Assembly: GCF_029541745.1 (NCBI RefSeq)
Contig: NZ_CP089746.1
Location: 310,001-374,000 of the forward strand
Direction of reading: 5' to 3'
From: Streptomyces sp. LX-29
GTDB lineage: Bacteria > Actinomycetota > Actinomycetes > Streptomycetales > Streptomycetaceae
DNA: 64,000 bases
Shown here piece after piece: positions 41,283 through 49,681 of this stretch; the first letter of the stretch is position 1; each line of letters starts with the position of its first letter. The notes below the pieces were generated by a model. It did no database searches, was not told where the DNA came from, and was given only the letters and a program-made list of their open reading frames with translations. A program made the translations under genes and the position numbers.

Positions 41283-42371
41283 GGAGAGCAGTGCCAGCAT
41301 GGCGGCGAGTTCGGGGCCGGGTTCGACCGACTTCCCCGCCGCGGCGCCGACCAGGTCCCGTACGATCGCGGCCAGCGCGGCATCGTTCTCCGTGTGCTGG
41401 ATGGGCTGCTTGAGCAGCATCCGCAGAACGGGCGCGTTGAGCCGCTGCCCGCCGATGTCGACCGGCCGCCGCTCGGCGCGCTCCAGCAACCCCTGGACGG
41501 CGGCCCGCACCTGGGCGGCGGTACGACCGAGTCGGTAGGTGTCGTGGCGCCGGGCGGTCCACGCGGCCCAGGCGTCGAGCGCCTCCTCGGTGGGCCTGCC
41601 GGAGCGCTGGAACAGCTCGTACTGCGTGGCCGTCGGGTCCGTCGACGAGTCGATGACCATGCGGTCGGTGCGGCGCGGGAACATCTGGGTGTAGACGGCG
41701 CCCAGGTCGGCGCCGTAGGAGACGCCGTAGTAGGAGAGCTTGCGCTCGCCCAGGGCGGCTCGGATCACGTCCATGTCCCGGGCGACGTTGCGCGAGGAGG
41801 CGTGTGGCAGCAGCGCCTCGTTGTCCCCGTGCTCCCGGCAGCGCCGCGCCGTGTCCCGTGCGGCCCGCACCGACGCCTCGAAGTCCGCTCGGGCGGATGT
41901 CGACGGCCCGGGCGGGGTGGGCGGGGGTGCCGGGGCGCACCTGAGCGGGGAACTCTCCCCGAGGAACCGCGGGTCGAAGCCGATCAGGTCGAAGCCGTCC
42001 GCCGCCTCCTTCAGCGCGGGACGCAGCGCCAGGGTGGTGGCGAGCCCGCTGCCGCCGGGACCACCGGGGTTGGACAGCAGGATGCCGCGCCGGTGGGCCG
42101 TGTCGGCGGCCTTGACGCGAGAGATCGCGATCCGGATCGTACGGCCGCCGGGGGCGGAGTAGTCGAGCGGAACGGTCACCCGCGCGCACTCCGCGCCCGC
42201 GGCGTTCAGCTCCTTCTGCGCCTCCGGGCACCGCCCCCAGGCGAGCCGCTGGTGCTCGTAGGCCGACAGCGGCCCAGGTGTCCGGGAGGGTGCGGCCGGC
42301 GCGGGCGCGGCGCCGGTCAGCAAGCCGGCCAGGCTCAGGCCGATCGAGAGGGTGGACGTGAGGCCGCGCAT
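41109..42371 (-). pseudogene. Secreted alpha/beta hydrolase (tripeptidyl aminopeptidase-like), 3'-truncated
   Basis: N-terminal signal peptide (MRGLTSTLSIGLSLAGLLTG, cleavage near APAAPS), then a well-conserved exported TAP-family peptidase: oxyanion 'NPGGPGGSG', nucleophile 'GVSYGADLGAVY' and 'FGPYVNGMIAPC'. Conserved sequence ends at about 41109; about 130 residues that should carry the catalytic Asp and His are missing and the frame continues as unrelated antisense sequence to 40866. Strong ribosome site and codon bias remain, so the loss looks recent. The breakpoint coincides with the end of the truncated membrane gene on the other strand. Confidence 0.75.
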
Positions 42372-42550
42372 CGTGCTCCTTGGATCGGGAGATCGAGAAG
42401 GAAGGGCTCACCCGACGCTAGGAGCGGGGACGGCGGCGGAACATCGGGCCACCTGGCCGATGTCCACGGGGGCTAACCCCCGGCCGGCGCCGGGGCCCGC
42501 GCCGCACTCGTCCTCGACGGACAGCGAGTCGACACCGCGCTGCCGCTCTC

Positions 42551-43228
42551 TCAGCGACGGGAGGTGGAGCGCGTGGGGGGAGCGATGCGCACCCGCTTCT
42601 CGGCGGGCGCGTTCTCGATGTCGTCGAGTTGCGCGATGATCGTGCCGCGCAGGTCGTCGTAGTCCTCGAAGGAGTAGTCGTTGAACAAGGTGTAGCCCGT
42701 CCACATCAGGTTGGCGCACACCCGTGCCGGCACCCGGCCGGTCTGGGCGCCCATGCCGACCAGCGCCACCGACGCGATGCTGCCCGGCGCCTCCTTGTTC
42801 TGCCGGTGGATCGCCTGGAACGCGGCGGCGCAGGCCAGCGCCACGTTCAGGGTCTCACTCACGTTCTGCGCGGAGCCCTCCATCGTCGGCGTCGATATCA
42901 GGAACCCCGGGTTGACCGCGCCGGACGGAACACAGACCGCGCTTCCCACCGGGAGCCTTCCGGCGAACCGGTCGCGGATCGCCCGCTGCACACGCAGTTG
43001 GATGCCCGCTCCGAGATGCCGCTTGATGGCGGCGTCGACCCCGCCGTCCATACGGCCGCGGGAGTTGGTCGGGGTGACCCAGGCGTCGACTTCCTCATCG
43101 AGGATCGAGCCCTTGCGGATCTCGATCTCGGGGGTGTCGGCGAACGCCGCCCGCCACGCCTCCACCACGCTCGTGTTGATGTCGGTCAGGACCACCCTCA
43201 GCGGCGCCTGCACCTGGTTCACGGTCAT
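42551..43228 (-). CDS. Macro-domain protein, candidate ADP-ribose hydrolase/antitoxin
   Basis: A 225-residue single macro domain. The ligand loop 'VDAWVTPTNSRGRMDGGVDAAIKRHLG' (split here; Asn55 and Gly62-Gly63-Val-Asp-Ala-Ala-Ile) follows 'IRKGSILDEE' (usual GDI motif), and 'VPSGAVNPGFLISTPTM' and 'VALVGMGAQTGRVP' match the later strands and the diphosphate loop. Macro domains bind ADP-ribose and many remove it from protein or DNA. It is divergently transcribed 307 bp from a protein with an ADP-ribosyltransferase domain, so it probably reverses or neutralises that activity (inference). GGGAG precedes the ATG by 6 nt. Confidence 0.82.
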   Translation of the reverse strand: MTVNQVQAPLRVVLTDINTSVVEAWRAAFADTPEIEIRKGSILDEEVDAWVTPTNSRGRMDGGVDAAIKRHLGAGIQLRVQRAIRDRFAGRLPVGSAVCVPSGAVNPGFLISTPTMEGSAQNVSETLNVALACAAAFQAIHRQNKEAPGSIASVALVGMGAQTGRVPARVCANLMWTGYTLFNDYSFEDYDDLRGTIIAQLDDIENAPAEKRVRIAPPTRSTSRR

Positions 43229-43330
43229 AATCCACTCCCAATCGAGAGACGTTTGCCTCCATCGCTCACGACGCTACCGCGCCCCACTGACAGAGCCGTT
43301 GCGGAGGCTGTTCGTGACCTCTCGTCACGA

Positions 43331-43359
43331 TTGCCAGCCAACCCACCCGGTGCTAGCCT
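43331..43359 (+). promoter_or_regulatory. Promoter of the UDG-ART gene
   Basis: TTGCCA (43331-43336), 17-bp spacer, TAGCCT (43354-43359): a good vegetative-type promoter. Transcription from near 43366 gives a leader of about 170 nt containing a small upstream ORF. Confidence 0.5.
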
Positions 43360-43471
43360 GCCGCCAGATTTCCGCGGGTCACGCATGGGGACCCCGCCAC
43401 CGTCGACGAGAGTCCGCCGGCCCAAGTGAACGGCGCCTGGGGCGCCTTGCCACCGTTTTCAGGACTTTCGC

Positions 43472-43576
43472 ATGGAAATCGACTACTCGCTGATCGTGCT
43501 CCACGCACGCTGTGACCCTTCGGAGTTCCTCCACCATGAGCGATGCCAACGCGCCCGCCACGCCCGACCCGAATGA
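43472..43576 (+). CDS. 34-codon upstream ORF overlapping the UDG-ART start
   Basis: ATG 43472 with AGGA 7 nt upstream opens MEIDYSLIVLHARCDPSEFL... and stops with TGA at 43574-43576, past the UDG-ART start codon (43536) and in another frame. Translating ribosomes would run through the downstream start region, so it may tune expression of a toxic product; alternatively it is a chance ORF. Confidence 0.35.
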   Translation: MEIDYSLIVLHARCDPSEFLHHERCQRARHARPE

Positions 43577-45152
43577 CCCGCTGGCCCTCGCCGAACTGTT
43601 CAAGGGCGGCGGTGAACCATGGCTTCCGCTGTTGAAGCCGGTCATCGAGGCGCAGCCGAACGCGGCCTCGTTCATCGGCGCGGGCCGCGGCCCGGAGGTC
43701 GTCCCCGTCCGCGAACTGACCTTCCAGGCGCTGAAGCCCCATCCACCGCACAAGTGGAAGGTCGTCATCTTCGGGCAGAACCCGTACCCGCGGCCGGAGA
43801 GCGCCACCGGCATCGCCATGTTCGACAACACCTTCCATGACTGGAAGGACAGCCAGTTCGGCAGGGTCGTCAGCATCCGCTGCATCATCAAGGCAGCGGC
43901 GATGTGGAAGTACGGCATTCCCAAGAAGACCCCGATCGCCGATATCCGTGCGCTGTTGAAGAAGCAGGACACCGTCCAACCGCCGGAGTGGTTCCAGGCG
44001 ATGCTCACGCAGGGTGTGCTGCTGCTGAACGCGGCACTCACCGCCAGCAGTGACGCGGCGCGGGGAGACGACCGGCACACCGTGTTCTGGCGTCCGGTCG
44101 CCGAGCGGATCGTCGAGGAGATCCTCAAGGCCAAGCAGAACGCCGACGAGGAGGACCGGGGTGTCGTCTTCGCCTGGTGGGGGGCTCACGCGCGCCATCT
44201 GAAAAAGGTCGTCTGTCGACTCCAGGAGAAGTACCCCGACGTCGAGGTCCGGCATATCGACCACCCCAATCCCGCGGCGCAGGGTGATGTCTTCTGCGAG
44301 GGCGACCATTTCGGAATGGTGAACGAGGCCCTCGCCTCGCTGGGCGCCGACGAGATCGACTGGTTGCCGAGCAAGGGATGGAACAAGGTCGCGACGGAGT
44401 CCGGTAGGACGAACGGCGACATAGCCGATCGCATGGGAGCGTTTATCGCGTCCACCATGGAACTGCACCAGCTTTACCTCGAACGGCTCGCCAGCGTCAA
44501 AGACGAGGGGCTTGTCCTCCCCGCGATCACCGGCGTGTTCGACACCCCGCTCATGGAGTTCCGCGACGCCGTCACCCCGGTCGCCGAGCTGCTGTCCGGC
44601 CTCGACCGGCACGTCATGCTGTCGCACGAGTTCGGCAAGAGGCGGGCGGACGAATTGTCCGGCGACCTGTCCGCCGATGCGATCGCCGCGCTGTATCTCT
44701 ATACCTGTGAGTCGGCTTTCTACCGGGAGATCAACGCCATTCTGCGCTCCCCGGACCGGAGCAAACTCGTCCCCTACCTGCCTTATCTGCGGCTGTTGTT
44801 CTCGGCGGTGTCCCAGCTTCCCGCTCGCACCGAGCCGTTGTGGCGTGGGGTGCCGCTGGATCTGCGTGCGCAGTACCCACTCGGGCGGACCGTGACCTGG
44901 TGGGGCGTTTCCTCGTGCACATCCAAGGTCGGCGTGGCGCGAGGGTTCCTCGGCGGCCGCGGCAAGCGGACGCTCTTCGAGGTGCGCCCCGTCCGTGCCG
45001 TGGGCATCCGCCGCTTCTCCGCGTTCACCGACGAGGAGGAGTTCATCCTCTCGCCGGGCACACAGCTCAAGGTGACGGGTGTCAGAGCCGAGCGCGGCGG
45101 CCTGTGCACGGTGCAGCTGACCGAACTGGAAGAGCAGACTCTCGTGTCCTGA
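43536..45152 (+). CDS. Uracil-DNA glycosylase domain fused to mono-ADP-ribosyltransferase
   Basis: A 538-residue two-domain protein. Residues about 20-280 are a family-1 UDG: 'VVIFGQNPYPRPESATGIAM' (motif GQDPYH; catalytic Asp replaced by Asn82, Tyr84 kept), 'GVLLLNAALT' (LLLN, 162-165), 'GVVFAWWGAHARHLKK', and 'HPNP' with His243 (HPSPLS region; intercalating Leu lost). Residues about 380-525 are an R-S-E class ART: Arg437 in LWRG, 'WWGVSSCTSK' (459-463), and E500-x-E502 in 'TDEEEFILSPGT'. The ExE motif is that of Arg-modifying ARTs; the target here is unknown. GGAG lies 10 nt before ATG 43536. Divergent from the macro-domain gene. No signal peptide, so it acts in the cytoplasm. Confidence 0.88.
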   Translation: MSDANAPATPDPNDPLALAELFKGGGEPWLPLLKPVIEAQPNAASFIGAGRGPEVVPVRELTFQALKPHPPHKWKVVIFGQNPYPRPESATGIAMFDNTFHDWKDSQFGRVVSIRCIIKAAAMWKYGIPKKTPIADIRALLKKQDTVQPPEWFQAMLTQGVLLLNAALTASSDAARGDDRHTVFWRPVAERIVEEILKAKQNADEEDRGVVFAWWGAHARHLKKVVCRLQEKYPDVEVRHIDHPNPAAQGDVFCEGDHFGMVNEALASLGADEIDWLPSKGWNKVATESGRTNGDIADRMGAFIASTMELHQLYLERLASVKDEGLVLPAITGVFDTPLMEFRDAVTPVAELLSGLDRHVMLSHEFGKRRADELSGDLSADAIAALYLYTCESAFYREINAILRSPDRSKLVPYLPYLRLLFSAVSQLPARTEPLWRGVPLDLRAQYPLGRTVTWWGVSSCTSKVGVARGFLGGRGKRTLFEVRPVRAVGIRRFSAFTDEEEFILSPGTQLKVTGVRAERGGLCTVQLTELEEQTLVS

Positions 45153-45470
45153 GCAGGCGCCGGGACGACGGCTCACCGGGCTTCGCGCGGCGCTCCGCGA
45201 CCGGGGCCCGGCCCTCCGTCAGGCGATCGAAGGAGAGCCCGTCTCCTCTCGGCCGGTCGGCATGCGGGACCAGAGGGTCCAGGGGAGGCGGCCTGATCGC
45301 TGGCATCGGCGCAACATGCCAGGGGGCACTACTTGCACTTAGTTCATGTACTGCTCTAGCTTCACCCTGTGCCGACAGTCGATCGTGGACGTGCCGAAGC
45401 GGCCCCGCCTTCCCGGGCGAGGCCCTTCGTCACCGTGGTGGCGGACCGGGCCCTCCCCCGGTCGCCGTCG
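45153..45470. other. Intergenic region between convergent genes
   Basis: About 320 bp between the convergent UDG-ART and MFS genes. Apart from the palindrome at 45330-45350, in a small AT-rich island that looks like an orphaned promoter/operator, I see no gene or terminator of note. Confidence 0.4.
45330..45350. promoter_or_regulatory. Orphan 21-bp imperfect palindrome
   Basis: TACTTGCACTTAGTTCATGTA is symmetric at 14 of 20 flanking positions in a TAC-x-TG-x-AC pattern, the appearance of a dimeric HTH (HxlR/MarR-like) operator. It lies between two convergent genes where no promoter is expected, suggesting a lost regulator or gene. Confidence 0.4.
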
Positions 45471-46661
45471 TCAGTTGCTTCGTGCGCGCCACACCGCCAG
45501 GGAGGTCAGGAGCGTGAGAAGCGCCCCGACCGCCAGGACACCGCTGAGCGCCACGTGGTCGGCGACGAGTCCCCCGGCCAGGGCGCCGAGCGCGATGGCG
45601 AGGTTGAACACGGAGGTGTTCAGGGCGGTGGCCGCCTCGGTGGCCTCGGGGGCCGCCTTGAGGATCCACGTCTGGACGCTGACCGGAACACCGCCGAAGG
45701 CCAGTCCCCATACGAGCAACAGGGCCGTCCCGCCGATCGGGTCGCGGCCGACGATCGGGAAGGTCGCCAGGACGACGGTCAGCAGGGCGCTGATGGTGAT
45801 GACGGCCGTGCGGATGTCGCGCCCCGCGGCCGCGCCGGCGAGGAAGTTGCCGATGATGCCGGCGATGCCGAAGCCGAGCAGAAGCGGCCCGACCGCGGCC
45901 TCGTCGATCCCGGAGAGGGTCCGCAGCGTCGGGCTGATGAAGGTGAAGGCCATGAAATGGCCGCTCACCAGGAGAAACGTGGCGATGACACCGGTGCGTA
46001 CGACGGGGTTGCGGAACTGCTCCGGCAAGGCGCGAAGCCGTACGGCCTGGCTGGCGGGCATGGGGGGCAGCAGGACGAGCAGGGCGACGAGGATGAGCAC
46101 GCCGAGTGCGCCCACCACCACGAACGCCGTGCGCCAGTCCGCGAGGTCTCCGATCAGCGTTCCGGCCGGCACGCCGAGCACGTTGGCGGCCGTCGCGCCG
46201 CCGAAGACGACCGAGGTGGCCCGGGGCACGGACCTCTCCGGGACCAGACGTACCGCGAGACCGGCGGCGAGCGCCCAGAAGCCGCCGATGCTGACCCCGA
46301 CGAGGAAGCGCGACGCCAGCAGGACCGCGAAGTTCGGGGCCACCGCCGACAGCCCGTTGGCCAGCACCATCAGCACGACCAGGCCGAGCAGGACGACCCG
46401 CCGGTCCAGGTGCCGTATCGCCACCGGCAGGAGCGGCGCGGTGACGGAGGCGACGAGGCCGGGGACGGTCACCATCAACCCGGCCGTCCCCTCGGAGACG
46501 TCGAGCGATCCGGCGACGGCGGGGAGGAGGCCCACCGGCAGCGATTCGACGGTCACCAGCGCGAACGTCGCGAGCGCCACGGCCGCCACGGCGAGCCATC
46601 TCGTGAGAGGCACGTGGTCGACACCGGATCTGGTGGGTACTGCGGATTCAACGATGGTCAC
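45471..46661 (-). CDS. MFS transporter (sugar/chloramphenicol efflux, AraJ/Cmx type)
   Basis: A 396-residue 12-helix MFS protein: 'LATFALVTVESLPVGLLPAVAGSL' (helix 1 with Glu), 'LVGVSIGGFWALAAGLAVRLVP' and 'GFGIAGIIGNFLAGAAAGRD' are typical of the DHA1 AraJ/Cmx exporters. GTG 46661 has GGGAAC upstream; an extension to 46790 lacks homology. It is divergent from a LysR-type regulator that likely controls it. Confidence 0.88.
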   Translation of the reverse strand: MTIVESAVPTRSGVDHVPLTRWLAVAAVALATFALVTVESLPVGLLPAVAGSLDVSEGTAGLMVTVPGLVASVTAPLLPVAIRHLDRRVVLLGLVVLMVLANGLSAVAPNFAVLLASRFLVGVSIGGFWALAAGLAVRLVPERSVPRATSVVFGGATAANVLGVPAGTLIGDLADWRTAFVVVGALGVLILVALLVLLPPMPASQAVRLRALPEQFRNPVVRTGVIATFLLVSGHFMAFTFISPTLRTLSGIDEAAVGPLLLGFGIAGIIGNFLAGAAAGRDIRTAVITISALLTVVLATFPIVGRDPIGGTALLLVWGLAFGGVPVSVQTWILKAAPEATEAATALNTSVFNLAIALGALAGGLVADHVALSGVLAVGALLTLLTSLAVWRARSN

Positions 46662-46807
46662 GGTGGTGTTCCCGTCGGCAGGTGCTCGGCTGACAGCGAG
46701 GTGGTGAGGTTGAGGACACCCCCCACACTGCGACGCACCACCAAGATCAACAAGGTGCTTCTCAGGGAACGTCTGTTTAGCCAGATTCAACGAACCACGG
46801 AGGGGCA

Positions 46808-47728
46808 GTGCTCGAACGGCTGGAGATCGAGGCGTTCCTGACGCTGGCCGAGGAACTCCACTTCGGCCGCACGGCCGACCGCCTGCATGTGACGACCGGC
46901 CGGATCAGCCAGACCATCAAGAAGCTGGAGCGGCGGATCGGGGCTCCGCTGTTCGAACGCAACAGCCGCCGGGTCCGTCTCACCCCGATCGGGCAGCGGC
47001 TCCACGACGATCTGCGGCCGGCGTGCCAGCAGATCGAGGCCGGGCTGAGGAAGGCGGCCGAGGCCGCGCGGGGCTCCCACAGCGTGCTGCGGGTCGGCTT
47101 CGTCGGCGCCGCGGCGGGACAACTCATGGCGCAGGCGGCCCAGTTGTTCGCCGAGCGCCATCCCGGCTGCCGGGCCCGACTCAGGGAACTGCAGATCGCC
47201 GACGGCTTCCCCCGGCTGCGCGCCGGCGACGTGGACCTGCTGATCGTCACCCGGCCGCACCAGGAACCCGGCATGGCCAACGGCCCGGTCCTGTTCTCCG
47301 AACCCCGGATGCTCGCCGTGTCCTCCCGGCACCCCCTGGCGCGCCGACGCACCGTCTCGCTGGAGGATCTCACCGCGGTCAGACTGCTCCAGGTGGCCCA
47401 GACCGTGCCCGGCTACTGGCGCACCGAGCGCACACCCGCGCTGACACCCGACGGACACCCCGTGGAGGTCGGCCCCGGCTTCGAGACCTTCCAGGAGGCG
47501 CTGACCCTTATCGGCGCCGACCAGGGCGCGTTCGTGGTGGGCGCCCAGGCCACCCGCTACTACGCCCGCTCCGACATCGCCTACATCCCCTTCAGCGACG
47601 CCCCTCCCCTGGAATGGATCCCCACCTGGCTGGCCACCAACACCACGACCACCATCCACTCCTTCAACCGGGCCGCCCAGGACGCGGCCTCCCGCGACGG
47701 CGAAGCGGTCGACGACATGGGCGTCTGA
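46808..47728 (+). CDS. LysR-family transcriptional regulator
   Basis: A 306-residue LysR protein: N-terminal winged helix 'EAFLTLAEELHFGRTADRLH...TGRISQTIKKLERRIGAPLF' and a PBP2-type effector domain ('VLRVGFVGAAAGQLMAQAAQLF', 'GDVDLLIVTRP'). Divergent from the MFS gene with about 146 bp between, the usual arrangement for LysR control of a neighbouring transporter. GTG start. Confidence 0.9.
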   Translation: MLERLEIEAFLTLAEELHFGRTADRLHVTTGRISQTIKKLERRIGAPLFERNSRRVRLTPIGQRLHDDLRPACQQIEAGLRKAAEAARGSHSVLRVGFVGAAAGQLMAQAAQLFAERHPGCRARLRELQIADGFPRLRAGDVDLLIVTRPHQEPGMANGPVLFSEPRMLAVSSRHPLARRRTVSLEDLTAVRLLQVAQTVPGYWRTERTPALTPDGHPVEVGPGFETFQEALTLIGADQGAFVVGAQATRYYARSDIAYIPFSDAPPLEWIPTWLATNTTTTIHSFNRAAQDAASRDGEAVDDMGV

Positions 47729-47777
47729 CGGCTCGCCACGCCGGCGCCGAGCCCGATGAACCGCTACCGTCGGCCGG

Positions 47778-48284
47778 GTGGAGCTGCTGCTCATGGCCGA
47801 CACCCATCTGCCCACACGTGCCAAGGCCCTGCCGCCCGAACTCCTCGACCGGGTGCCGCGCGCCGATGTCGTCATCCACGCCGGGGACTGGGTCGACACC
47901 GCCACACTGGACCTGCTCCAGACCCGCGCCCGGCGGCTGATCGGTGTCCACGGCAACAACGACGGTCCCGAGCTGCGGGCCCGGCTGCCGGAAGTGGCCT
48001 ACGCGGAGCTCGACGGCCTACGGCTAGGAGTCGTGCATGAGACCGGCCCGGCCCAAGGGCGCGAGCGTCGCTGTGCCCAGCGCTTCCCCGACCTGGACGT
48101 GCTCGTCTTCGGCCACAGCCACATCCCGTGGGACTCCGTCGCGGACCAACGGCTGCGCCTGCTCAATCCGGGCTCGCCGACCGACCGGAGGCGCCAGCCG
48201 TACCGCACGTACATGACGGCGCGGGTGTCGGCAGCCCGGCTCGTCGAGGTGCGACTGCACCGGCTGCCCGAGCCCCCCGACTAA
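47778..48284 (+). CDS. YfcE/MJ0936-type metallophosphoesterase
   Basis: A 168-residue calcineurin-like phosphoesterase with the metal-binding sequence D8-T-H10 ('LLLMADTHLP'), 'VIHAGDWVD' (GDxxD), 'GNND' (HGNND), 'HE' and 'FGHSHIP' (GHxH). Family members cleave small phosphodiesters. The GTG at 47778 gives the correct first strand. It follows the LysR gene by 49 bp but is functionally unrelated. Confidence 0.9.
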   Translation: MELLLMADTHLPTRAKALPPELLDRVPRADVVIHAGDWVDTATLDLLQTRARRLIGVHGNNDGPELRARLPEVAYAELDGLRLGVVHETGPAQGRERRCAQRFPDLDVLVFGHSHIPWDSVADQRLRLLNPGSPTDRRRQPYRTYMTARVSAARLVEVRLHRLPEPPD

Positions 48285-48381
48285 ACCGTATAGCGGGCAG
48301 GGGGCCTTGCCGCAAGACCCCCATACGGGGCGAAAATCGCTCCTCGAAGCGGCCGGGGGTCCGCCGCGAGACGGGAGCGAC

Positions 48382-49590
48382 ATGCGTTTTCTGTTGTCCA
48401 CGATCGGGTCACGTGGAGAGGTCCAGCCAGTCGTGGCGCTGGCCATGGAGTTGACGGCGAGGGGACAGGAGGTCGTGGTGTGTGCGCCCCCCGACTTCCG
48501 TGCCTGGGCCGAGTCCTGGGGGATCGCGTACGTGCCCGTCGGGCCCGAGCTGCGCGGCACCGCGAAGCAGAGCGCCGGAGCCGTCCCCACACCCGAACAG
48601 CGGCGTCAGATGATCGAGGGCACGATGGCCGCGCAGTTCGCGGCGGTCCGCGGGGCCGCCGAGGGGTGCGACGTCATCGTGGGAGGCGGAGCGCTGGCCG
48701 TCGCCGCCCACTCGGTCGCCGAGCACCGTGGCATCGGCTATGTCCACGCCGCGTTCGCCCCGATCACACTGCCGTCCGCGCACCACGCCCCGCCGGTCTT
48801 CGGGATGCTCGGACAGAAGCCGGCGGACGGGCCGGTCGACCACCGACGGCTCTGGGCCGAGGACGCCGAACGGTGGAACACCCTGTGGGGCGCGGCCCTC
48901 GGCGCGCAGCGTGGCGCCCTCGGGCTGCCGCCGCTCAAGGACGTGCGCGGCCACCTGTTCACCGACAGGCCGTGGCTGGCCGCGGACCCCACCCTGGCCC
49001 CCTGGCCCCGGCCGTCCGACCTGGACGTGCTCCAGACGGGAGCCTGGGTGCTCGCGGACAACCGCCCCCTGGCTCCCGAGCTCGAGACGTTTCTGGACGC
49101 CGGCGAGCCGCCCGTCTACTGCGGGTTCGGCAGTGCCCGCGCGCCCGAGAACATCGCCATGACGGTGATCGCCACGGCTCGCGCGCTGGGGCGGCGCGTC
49201 ATCCTGTCGAGTGGCTGGGCCGGCCTGACCCCCGTGGACGACGAGCCCGACTGCCTGTCGATCGGCGAGGTGAACCAACGGGCGCTGTTCCCGCGGGTCG
49301 CCGCGGTGGTGCACCACGGCGGCGCCGGCACCACCACCGCCGCCGCGGCGGCGGGCACCCCGCAGGTGGTCGTTCCACGGATGTTCGACCAGTTCTACTT
49401 CGCCCACCGCGTCGAACACCTCGGCATCGGCAGCGCCCACCCCTCCAGCCCACCGACCGGCGACTCGCTGCTCGCCGCCCTCCGCCACGCCCTCGATCCC
49501 GAGGTGTCGCGGCGGGCTGGAACCATCGCCGGCGAGGTGCGCGCCGACGGCGCGGCGACCGCCGCCCGACGACTGATCGACATGCGCTGA
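48382..49590 (+). CDS. GT1-family glycosyltransferase
   Basis: A 402-residue UGT/MGT-type glycosyltransferase: N-terminal 'FLLSTIGSRGEVQPVVALAMEL' and the C-terminal nucleotide-sugar motif 'VVHHGGAGTTTAAAAAGTPQ' with 'VVVPRMFDQFYFAHRVEHLGIG'. These enzymes, like vancomycin-type GtfB, transfer deoxysugars or glucose to natural products or sterols. ATG 48382 has GGGAG 5 nt upstream. No sugar-biosynthesis genes are nearby. Confidence 0.9.
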   Translation: MRFLLSTIGSRGEVQPVVALAMELTARGQEVVVCAPPDFRAWAESWGIAYVPVGPELRGTAKQSAGAVPTPEQRRQMIEGTMAAQFAAVRGAAEGCDVIVGGGALAVAAHSVAEHRGIGYVHAAFAPITLPSAHHAPPVFGMLGQKPADGPVDHRRLWAEDAERWNTLWGAALGAQRGALGLPPLKDVRGHLFTDRPWLAADPTLAPWPRPSDLDVLQTGAWVLADNRPLAPELETFLDAGEPPVYCGFGSARAPENIAMTVIATARALGRRVILSSGWAGLTPVDDEPDCLSIGEVNQRALFPRVAAVVHHGGAGTTTAAAAAGTPQVVVPRMFDQFYFAHRVEHLGIGSAHPSSPPTGDSLLAALRHALDPEVSRRAGTIAGEVRADGAATAARRLIDMR

Positions 49591-49681
49591 CAGGGCCTCC
49601 CGACCCGCCGGGCCGGTGCCCGCGCCCGGTCCGAGGAGGGCCGTCCGTAGGGCTGGGCGCCCTGCCCTCGCCGCGGACGTC

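Noticed and set aside
42551..45152. Identification of the ART/macro pair as a DarTG system
   Set aside because: DarT has a different ART core and no UDG domain; here the R-S-ExE motif is of the arginine-ART type and the macro protein is a lone domain with no DarG C-terminal region. Only the analogy is kept.
45346..46841. Two long forward frames across the MFS gene at 45.4-46.8 kb
   Set aside because: Antisense shadows; the reverse frame has 12 membrane helices and strong family motifs.
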